From the NCBI GenBank assembly GCA_030522415.1, contig CM060112.1:400001-464000 (forward strand): a stretch of 64,000 nt of DNA, read 5' to 3'. The DNA comes from Channallabes apus. Taxonomy: Eukaryota > Chordata > Actinopteri > Siluriformes > Clariidae. The position numbers and the translations under genes are program-made. This document shows, piece by piece, positions 44,718 through 53,105 of the stretch (position 1 is the first letter of the stretch; every line of letters starts with the position of its first letter). The notes below the pieces were generated by a model. That model did not search any database, was not told where the DNA came from, and worked only from the letters and a program-made list of their open reading frames with translations.

Positions 44718-46066
44718 CAGTGGTGTGAAAAACTATTTGCCCCCTTCCTGATTTCTTATTCTTTTGCATGTTTGTCACACTTAAATGTTTCTGCTCATCA
44801 AAAACCGTTAACTATTAGTCAAAGATAACATAATTGAACACAAAATGCAGTTTTTAAATGAAGGTTTACGTTATTAAGGGAGAAAAAAACCTCCAAATCT
44901 ACATGGCCCTGTGTGAAAAAGTGATTGCCCCCCTTGTTAAAAAATAACTTAACTGTGGTTTATCACACCTGAGTTCAATTTCTGTAGTCACCCCCAGGCC
45001 TGATTACTGCCACACCTGTTTCAATCAAGAAATCACTTAAATAGGAGCTACCTGACACAGAGAAGTAGACCAAAAGCACCTCAAAAGCTAGACATCATGC
45101 CAAGATCCAAAGAAATTCAGGAACAAATGAGAACAAAAGTAATTGAGATCTATCAGTCTGGTAAAGGTTATAAAGCCATTTCTAAAGCTTTGGGACTCCA
45201 GCGAACCACAGTGAGAGCCATTATCCACAAATGGCAAAAACATGGAACAGTGGTGAACCTTCCCAGGAGTGGCCGGCCGACCAAAATTACAGAGACAACT
45301 CATCCGAGAGGCCACAAAAGACCCCAGGACAACATCTAAAGAACTGCAGGTCTCACTTGCCTCAATTAAGGTCAGTGTTCACGACTCCACCATAAGAAAG
45401 AGACTGGGCAAAAACGGCCTGCATGGCAGATTTCCAAGGCGCAAACCACTTTTAAGTAAAAAGAACATTAAGGCTCGTCTCAATTTTGCTAAAAAACATC
45501 TCAATGATTGCCAAGACGTTTGGAAAAATACCTTGTGGACCGACGAGACAAAAGTTGAACTTTTTGGAAGGTGCGTGTCCCGTTACATCTGGCGTAAAAG
45601 TAACACAGCATTTCAGAAAAAGAACATCATACTAACAGTAAAATATGGTGGTGGTAGTGTGATGGTCTGGGGTTGTTTAGCTGCTTCAGGACCTGGAAGG
45701 CTTGCTGTGATAGATGGAACCATGAATTCTACTCCAGAGCGCTCCAGAGGCCAAAATTCCTCCAGAGCGCTGTAAAAGACTCGTTGCAAGTTATCGCAAA
45801 CGCTTGATTGCAGTTATTGCTGCTAAGGGTGGCCCAACCAGTTATTAGGTTCAGAGGGCAATTACTTTTTCACACAGGGCTATGTAGGTTTGGATTTTTT
45901 TTCTCCCTAAATAATAAAACCCCTCATTTAAAAACTGCATTTTGTGTTTACTTGTGTTATCTTTGACTAATAGTTAAATGTGTTTGATGATCAGAAACAT
46001 TTTGTGTGACAAACATGCAAAAGAATAAGAAATCAGGAAGGGGGCAAATAGTTTTTCACACCACTG
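44718..46066 (+). mobile_element. Tc1 transposon copy B, internally deleted
   Basis: TA on both sides (44716-44717, 46067-46068), ends CAGTGGTGTGAAAAACT in inverted orientation, inverted repeats over 200 bases. At 1349 bases it is about 255 shorter than copy C. Confidence 0.92.
45097..45848 (+). pseudogene. Tc1 transposase, copy B, lacking the second Asp and the Glu
   Basis: Starts MPRSKEIQEQMRTKVIEIYQ. About 11 bases are missing at 45290 compared with copy C, which shifts the frame before the second helix-turn-helix. The second frame runs QLIREATKDPRTTSKELQ to NTLWTDETKVELFG (first Asp) and GTMNST. There a deletion of about 240 bases removes the QQDNDPKH and NPIEMLW blocks and joins directly to PERSRGQNSSRAL in a shifted frame. 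The last codons end at 45848. This copy has six A in the run near 45494, which keeps that stretch in frame. Confidence 0.9.
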
Positions 46067-46087
46067 TACAAGTGCCTGAAAAGTATA

Positions 46088-46404
46088 CAGTGGAAGCTCG
46101 GATTACGAGTAACGCGGTTTACGAGTGTTCCGCAAGACGAGCAAAGATTTTTAATAAATTTTGTCTTGAAAAACGAGCATTATCTTGGTTTACGAGGACC
46201 GAGTATCATGTATCACGCATACACTTCTTGTTTTGACACCGAGCGTCACGTCATCACAACTGAGCCAACAGTTCTCTCTCTTGCACTGCGGAATTGTAGG
46301 TAATTGTCGCCCCTGCTGGGTGAGCAAGCACTAAGACCCAGCAGGGGAGACGATAGGTAGGTCTCCCCTGCTGGGTCTTAGTGCTTGCAGAGTTTCTGAG
46401 TGTG

Positions 46405-46438
<34 letters not shown>

Positions 46439-46497
46439 GCAGAGAGTGTGTGTGTTTGTTTGGGAATCTGAGGAGGGGGAGAGGATGGGGGCTGTAA

Positions 46498-46542
<45 letters not shown>

Positions 46543-47082
46543 TGCGCTCATTCACTTACAACAACACACACACACGCACACACACACACACACTTTACAG
46601 CCTCCCCTCCTCTCAGGTTCCCAAACAAACACACAGAAACTCTGCTCTGTTGTGATAAGGTGCTGGTTAATTGTTTTTTTTTGTTTGTTTTTGTTGTTGT
46701 TTTACTTTACAGCAGTGATTCCGTTAGTATGCGCTTACGCGAGTGTGACTAGCGATGTTCCTTGCTAATTTTTAAATGGTTAATTTTTAAACAGTTTTAA
46801 AAACAGTCTCTCACACACACAGCGCCTGCGTGCACAAATGGAAACACCTATCCGTCTGGATTTATTTTTAAGTTTTTTTTAAAGGTAAAGTGCAGGTTAA
46901 TTAGCTTTATTTTTACTTTATATTTTGTGTTAATTATTTTTATGTTTTTATTTTTTGGGGCTGTAGAACGAATAATTTGAGTTTCCATTATTTCTTATGG
47001 GAAAATGAAATTTAGTTTACGAGTGTTTTGGAATACGAGCCGCTTCCGGAACGCATTATGCTCGTAATCCGAGGTTCCACTG
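46088..47082. mobile_element. pogo-like MITE, second copy
   Basis: TA at 46086-46087 and 47083-47084; ends CAGTGGAAGCTCGGATT and the complement CAGTGGAACCTCGGATT. Shares inner blocks with 8906-9527. The middle holds (GT)n at 46403-46435 and 46501-46541 and (CA)n at 46564-46593, plus a local inverted repeat around 46327-46386 (TGGGTCTTAGTGCTTGC on one arm). Confidence 0.82.
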
Positions 47083-47225
47083 TAGCTGGCTTTCTCTTAG
47101 AGATAGAATAAGAAGCTTAGTCATCCGTGAGAAACTCAGAGTAGAGCCGCTGCTCCTTTGCGTGAAAAGGAATCAGCTGAAGTGGTTCGGGCATCTAGTA
47201 AATATGTCACCAGGATGCCTCCCTA

Positions 47226-47284
47226 GCTGCTTTGCGACAATGTAAATTGTTAAAAGCACAATACAAATAAAATGGAATTTAATT
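47226..47284 (+). mobile_element. L2 tail fragment inside the LINE C-terminal region
   Basis: 59 bases only, GCTGCTTTGCGACAATG to a degenerate TTGAA end. It splits the reading frame between GCLP and the RSAGRRPLSRP block. Confidence 0.75.
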
Positions 47285-47504
47285 GTTCTTGGCACGTTCA
47301 GCTGGAAGGAGACCACTGAGCAGACCAAGGACTAAGTGGAGAGATTATATGCCCACACTGGCCTGGGAACGCCTTGGGATCCCCCAGTCAGAGTTAGCTG
47401 AGGTGGCTGGGAAAAGGGATGTTTGGGGTTCCCTGCTGGAACTGTTCCCTCGCGACCAGATTTTGGATAAGCGGTTGGATGGATGGATGGAATAACTCTG
47501 CTCT

Positions 47505-47848
47505 GTGTCAGGAGAGAGATCTCCTTCTCTGCACTACTGTCACATCCTTCATTCACTTCATCCTCTCTTTTATTACTATTTGCTGGTTATATACTTACTG
47601 GTTCATTCTCTCTGTTAGGACTTGCTGGTGCACCTTATGTACAGTTTTCATTTCCACCTGTATATACAATCATCATGCACATGTACATAGAAAAAGTATA
47701 TTAGTATATTTGTATTATTTAACAGCATTTTTACCCATTCAATGCACCTTAAATTGTGAACACTTTTTTGCACTTGTTGCTTAGTTGTTGTATAATCTGT
47801 GAACTAGCTGCTTTAACGGTACAATTTCTCATTGGGATTAATAAAGTA

Positions 47849-47908
<60 letters not shown>
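47505..47908 (+). mobile_element. LINE 3' UTR with (ATCT)n tail
   Basis: Ends TTGGGATTAATAAAGTA followed by about 14 ATCT units (47853-47908), a tail type well known at the 3' ends of fish LINEs. No coding part. Confidence 0.6.
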
Positions 47909-47909
<1 letters not shown>

Positions 47910-47935
47910 ACTATGCAGGCAAACACAACTGCAGG

Positions 47936-48040
47936 CTGATTTACATTTACATTTTCATTCAGGTATTTGGCAGACACTCTTATACAGAGCGACTTACAAA
48001 AGTGCTTTGATGTTTCCGTCATTGATTTATCCACTGTGAC
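47936..48040 (-). repeat. SINE tail fragment
   Basis: Reverse complement of the TAAGTCGCTCTG body and ATGTAA tail of the SINE at 20720. The remaining bases up to 48203 are unassigned. Confidence 0.65.
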
Positions 48041-48211
48041 AAAACTGTACAAGGTAGAGTTATAGCACTTTGTATGCAAAATCATACAAAATTCACACTG
48101 CTAAAACCTAAACTTATTTTATGACATTTGTGCTTTTAGCTATCCTGTGACTTAGAAAATGTTATTTGCATGTTTTCTTCATCAGCTTGTCATTGTTACG
48201 GTCCGGGTGGG

Positions 48212-48867
48212 CAGAGGTGGAAAGAGTAATAAAATTTTGTACTCAGGTAAAAGTACTGTTACTTTAGTGAACTTTTACTGAAGTACAAGTAAAGTTGCCC
48301 TTATACAAATCTACTCAGGTAAAAGTAAAAAGTAGCTCATTCAAAATTTACTCAGAGTAAAAGTTACAGAGTTACATTTTTTTTAACAGGGAGGTGGGAT
48401 GGGGGTATGGGGTATGGAACACACTCACATAATAAATCTGTTCCCTTTGTTGTGCTTGAAATCAAAGTGATCACTTAAATATGACCAGGGGTTTGATCAT
48501 AAGAGTTTGTTGGCGTTTCACTTCCAGCTGTGTCTGTATCACCGGCATCTGTTCTGTCTCCATCGTTCTTGTGAATTTACCGCGTTTGTTCTCCATCAAT
48601 CAATCAGTGCCGTGGTTTCCGGGGTGTCATTTTTTTTCCTTCCCCATTGTATTATTTGTATTATTTGTATTATTTTTCTTTCAAAAAATTTTTTATTACT
48701 CAGTAGCAAATATGATTTAAAATGTAGTGAAGTACAATACTTTATTGCATACTTAAGTAAAAGTAAAATTACAGATTTTAAAAACTACTTTAAAAAGTAG
48801 AAGTACACAAAAAATCTACTCAATTACAGTAATGCCGGTAAATGTAATTCATTACTTTCCACCTCTG
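48212..48867. mobile_element. Non-autonomous hAT element (CAGAGGTG family)
   Basis: Exact 8-base duplication CGGGTGGG at 48204-48211 and 48868-48875; ends CAGAGGTGGAAAG and its complement CTTTCCACCTCTG. Arms are full of AAGTA/TACTT motifs. No coding capacity. Confidence 0.9.
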
Positions 48868-48875
48868 CGGGTGGG

Positions 48876-49241
48876 CGTGGTGGATCCAAGTGCATGGCGC
48901 GTGTTGTTAAATGCGCTGATGAAGATGAGGCATCCGTCGGCTGGGATGCAAAGCAGGGGCGCTGTGTGTGCTTTGTGGAGATAAGTCGTGGTGGTGAGCG
49001 TTCAAAGCCGAGAAGACAAACAGAGTCTGTTATCCAAATTTGTAGTCGAGATGCGAGAACGGGGGTTGTTATCCAGAAATCCAAACAAACAAATCCAAGA
49101 CGTGAAGCAAAAATGGGACAGTGAAAGCTAACTGGTGGACAGGTATAAAATTAAACTGGGGAAAAGAAAGAGAGAGCGAGAGAGAATTTGTACATTTTTG
49201 AGTGTATATCAATAACAACTATTTATGATCTGTTTTGTCTA
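48876..49241. other. Unassigned
   Basis: A moderately CpG-containing stretch (48895-49110) with one 76-codon open frame and no recognisable domain; possibly the edge of an unknown repeat. Confidence 0.4.
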
Positions 49242-50645
49242 CAGTGGTTACTCAATCGGAATGGTTATTACCGTCGCGCTCACCGCCGTTTAAAGGCGAC
49301 AGCGGCCAAAATAAATCAGTTGCATTTCAAAGTCATTCGTAAAATGGCCGCCAGGTGGCGCAAAGTGACATTTTCATTCATCGCGGTAAATACAACAGTG
49401 ATGGTAATTTCCACAACAAACATGAAAAATCTGAACCAGAGCTATTGATGTGTACTGTATAATAATGAGTAAAAAAATTAATAGTAGATTTATTAACTGA
49501 AATAAATGACCATATTTCTGTCATTCCCCACTTAAGGGGGTGGGAGAATTTTCAAGCCCCACTTGTCAACAAAATTAATGAAAATCGGCCAAGTTTACTA
49601 TTTATTGAAATATAAATTTCTAAACCAATAAGATCAAATAACACCAATTTATTATAACAGGCTTACTTCGTCACTTATCTAGAGCTAGAGGTGAGAAGGC
49701 GTGGGGAGGCGTGAAGTATCTGCATTTGAATGGTGTCTGTCTGTGTAAAGCACACAGAGTAACACTAAAACAACAACTTAAAATTCATAGGAGGCCCTGA
49801 TGCTTCATAAATATTATTTAGTACAACAAAACTTCTCCGTGCTCTGGAAAACTTTATTAGACTACATAGGAAAATAAAAAGGAGGATAACGATACCGGCT
49901 TTATATTAAATTAACAAATATTGTAAATAAACAACAATAACCCATGTTTAGAAAATATTTCTTATTTAGACAATAGAAAATAACCCTGCACCTGTTTTTT
50001 GTGTGCCAGCTGTCACTGCTCTTATACCGCTCTTTATCACAGTAAATCGATCTGTAAAACGGGTACATCTGTAGGAATAAATTAATACAGTATATATAAT
50101 CAGCACTCGTGTTTTTGCGTTATTATAAATAATGAAACGCAGTAGGCTGTTATGGTCATCATCATTTTCTTCAATAATGATTCGTTCTATTTTTTTTTTA
50201 TTCTGATAGTTTGCTCGATTTGTTTTTAGTTATATATTTAAATTGGGATGCCTTTTACTGTTACAAATTTAACTCTTGTCAAAATAATAAAAAATGTTTC
50301 TTACAAGCCCTTGTGGTGTTTGTGCTGTTGTTCTTTAATAATACAAATAATCAGATACAAACGTCTGTCTAAACGAAAATTAACCAATGCTTTTTAACTC
50401 ATCATTATGTGGATATTTTTCATGTTTGTTGGATAAAGTATGTGTATGTCTACTCTGTGTATGTGTGTGAGAGAGAGAGGGGTGTCGCGGTCGTGAAACA
50501 AAGGCTCAGCTTTCAGCTCATTCTGTTTCTCTGAATGTATAGGTGAGAACAGCAGATTTACACCTGGGGAGGGTGAATAATTTGCATTTGAGTGTTGTCT
50601 GGCATTGATCTACCAGAGCCAAGTGAAAAGAAGCACAATCACAAC

Positions 50646-50771
50646 CTGAACAGGTAAGCTGGAATAAAATCAGAAGCAGCATTAACTAAAGTAATTAGCA
50701 TTAAAATAAGTAACTAGTTTACTAGCGTGAGCTAATGCTGCTTCTGATTTTATTTCAGCTTACCTGTTCAG
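50646..50771. repeat. Palindrome with 40-base arms
   Basis: CTGAACAGGTAAGCTGGAAT and onward to about 50686 is repeated inverted at 50731-50771 with about two mismatches; the loop is about 44 bases. The arms contain an AG|GTAAG donor-like and TTATTTCAG acceptor-like sequence. Confidence 0.85.
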
Positions 50772-50946
50772 TTTTATTGCCATTCTTTTTAAAATATTGT
50801 CTTTCAGTTTTATATGTTCGCTTTGATGTCCTTTCCTTTGTTTCTTGCATTGTGTTATATTTTATACTAGTAACTGGTGTGCAGAAATGTATCTCTGCAT
50901 TAATGAGCCAATGTATTATGATGTGCTCTGCTGTGGCCCACATGAC

Positions 50947-51345
50947 ATGGCGGAATTAGGCACGGCTGGTGAGCTATCCTTGCTAATGATCCAGGACTTG
51001 CACCACGTGCTATAAAATACTTGTGGTTTGTTTGGTTACAATGAATTTTACTACGCGGTGTGAGCTCCTGCCTACGTCCGCTCCCGCTGGCTCTGCTATG
51101 ACTGGACCGGCCCCTCCCATCTCTCGCTTCTTTTTTCCCCTTGGGCGCGTTCCATTTGCCCCGCTTGCATGCCGCACTTCCGCGTTGTTGCGCGCGCGCG
51201 GCAATCACACCGCGTAGTAAAAAACCCCATGTAACCCAACAAACCCCGAGTATTATATAGCGTGGGGTGCAAACCTGGATAGCTTGCCAGCCAAGGATAA
51301 AAAAACCCCAAGGATAGCTCACCACCCGTGCCCAATTCGGCGGCC
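50947..51345. repeat. Inverted pair of LTR-like fragments
   Basis: The left arm (GGCGGAATTAGGCACGG at 50949) and the right arm (complement at 51323-51340) match over about 115 bases with indels, including a perfect 18-base block at 51046-51063 and 51205-51222 (TTTTACTACGCGGTGTGA). The right arm runs on into a repeat end GCGCACGCCGTGACA at 51411-51425, related to 28342-28356. Confidence 0.75.
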
Positions 51346-51609
51346 CTGCTCCTTCGCATATCTGAAGGGGAGGATGCCTAACTAGTGAGCGAGGAGCAAT
51401 ATTGATTTGGGCGCACGCCGTGACAGGCCGAAAAAAACTATTGTCCTCAAAAATGTAACAGATGAGGACTCAGATTAATGTGCAAAAAATATATAATAAA
51501 ACTATATAAGACTACTAGCCTTTATAAGACTCTACCTTAAGCGCACTTAAAACATTTTATTTTGTTTTATTTTAATTTAGCTATAATTAAAATAAAACAA
51601 TTTTAAAAC

Positions 51610-51690
51610 TGCATCACCCAGGATTCGAACCGGCACTTTGTGGATCTCTGGCCAAGTGCTCTAACCGCTGCACCACTCGGACACTTAGAG
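51610..51690 (-). repeat. tRNA-like sequence
   Basis: Minus strand: GAGTGGTGCAGCGGTTAGAG and CCGGTTCGAATCCTGG are A- and B-box-like. Acceptor arms do not pair. SINE head or tRNA relic. Confidence 0.4.
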
Positions 51691-52595
51691 ACAACACACC
51701 CCAGTCACGTTAATAAGCCACTCGACTTCTTTGAAAGCAAGCTCTAGATAAGTGACGAAGTAAGCCTGTTATAATAATAACTTGGTGTTATTTGATCTTA
51801 TTAGTTTAGAAATGTATATTTCAATAAATAGTAAACTTGGCCGATTTTCAAGTGGGGCTTGAAAATTCTCCCACCCCCTTAAGTGGGGAATGACAGAAAT
51901 ATAGTCTATAAATATAAACTATAAATTTAAAGAACACAAGAAATAAGATGACACAAAACCCTACACACTTCTTTTCTAATTACACGTGATAAAATCTAAA
52001 GGCTCACTGTGTTAATATTTATTGTGCTTAAATTTGATCCTAATAAGATTTAATTTAATTTGAATTCTACATTTGTACTGTGATTTTAGTACTGTGATTA
52101 TGAATTCGTTCAACTACAGTGTTTCACTACGTGCAGTTCTAATGGAGCGCGTCTCATTAATCCGGTAGAGAATGAACTAAGGCATGAGGCGTCAGTCTGT
52201 AGTTATATAGCGCCACTCAGTGGTAAAAGCCAGCAAATGCACAAACCCAAATCCTGTCACCGAGTGCGGCGATGGTAAAACGAACGCTCCGATTAGGTGA
52301 CCACTGTATGAATAAAATCAGTACTGTTTTAACTCTTTAAACTTTACTTAACTTTTAACTCTAAAAAGTTTTGATATTACTAGCAGATAACATACTACTA
52401 CTAGATCCAAGATGGCGGCATGGCAGTAGCACGCAGCGGCCACTCCAAAATTCAAATTTTATTTGTCACATACACAGTCATACACAGTATAATATGCAGT
52501 GAAATGCTTACACGACCGCCAGTGACCTTAAAAAGAAAATAAAAGCTTGTACGTAAAATAAATAATCAATAAAAAGGAAATACTAAAGAAATAAG

Positions 52596-52853
52596 AGAAG
52601 AAGAAGAATATTCAATTATTGTCACATGTACTTTTTACAGCACAGCGAAATTTCTTCTTCGCATATCCCAATTAGGAAACTGGGGTCAGAGCGCAGGGTC
52701 AGCCAGCTTACAGCGCCCCTGGAGCAGATAGGGTTAAGGGCCTTGCTCAAGGGCTCAACAGTGGCAACATGCCGATGCTGGGGTTCGAACCCCCGACCTT
52801 CCGATCAGTAACCCAGTAACCCACAGCCTTAACCGATTGAGCCACCACTGCCC
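52596..52853 (-). repeat. tRNA-headed SINE in Rex1 3' UTR
   Basis: Minus strand head GGTGGCTCAATCGGTTAAGG and GGGGGTTCGAACCCC, tail of GAATATTCTTCTTC type. The head has a duplicated GGGTTACT. Comparison with 30996-31030 shows the interrupted UTR; AAATAA on both sides may be the duplication. Confidence 0.75.
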
Positions 52854-53105
52854 TGTAAATAAATTTAACTAGTAAAATTAACTGTACAATAAGGGCATAA
52901 TAAAATATTGCAAAATATAGAAATATAGGGTAGATAGAGTATATATGTATATAGAATTTAAAGTGTCAGTGGTTGTGCAAATATGCATGAAAGTGACTAA
53001 TGAAAGTGACATGTGCAATTGTCCAGATGTATAAATATTTAGTGCAAGTGTGTATGAATGTGTCCATGATTGTCCAGTCAGTGTTGTGAGCTTAAAAAGA
53101 TGTTA

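Larger units (their letters stand above)
43272..47495 (+). pseudogene. LINE reverse transcriptase and C-terminal region, fragmented
   Basis: EEKQYGFRS, then after the first SINE a repeat of the target and FHSG; CVFMDLEKAYDQVPWDFLWE is the block with the first catalytic Asp. SPILFVIFMTRISRHNHG follows the second SINE. The FADD/YADD box itself is not found; it would fall in the lost part after 44040. The 3' coding end includes NQLKWFGHLVNMSPGC and LAWERLGIPQSELAEVAGKR. Several stops and frameshifts; not functional. Confidence 0.75.
43265..47500 (+). mobile_element. Decayed LINE with (GGAT)n tail, cut by at least five later insertions
   Basis: Coding traces can be joined across insertions: reverse transcriptase at 43272-43730 and 43931-44070, THTYDHERWVMTERT at 44661-44714, WLSLRDRIRSLVIREK at 47086-47133, and GRPLSRPRTKWRDY-like C-terminus at 47285-47495 followed by GGAT units. 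Insertions: SINE 43298-43465, SINE 43731-43930, an unknown segment about 44072-44655, Tc1 44718-46066, pogo-like MITE 46088-47082, L2 tail 47226-47284. Clade not resolved. Confidence 0.75.
49242..52306. mobile_element. Long inverted-repeat DNA element X, TA target
   Basis: TA at 49240-49241 and 52307-52308. Left end CAGTGGTTACTCAATCGG, right end the complement of CAGTGGTCACCTAATCGG. Inverted similarity continues inward in blocks: TTACCRTCGC near the ends, then a block of about 160 bases (left about 49513-49680, right about 51740-51902). The interior has no transposase frame but has its own palindromes. A partial copy starts at 56795. CAGTG plus TA places it in the Tc1/mariner-pogo group by end structure only. 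Confidence 0.75.

Noticed and set aside
50900..51359. 141-codon and smaller frames on the minus strand
   Set aside because: They run through an inverted-repeat region, have no domain and are not conserved between the two arms.
52626..52811. 61-codon frame
   Set aside because: It lies in a SINE head, antisense to the tRNA-like part.
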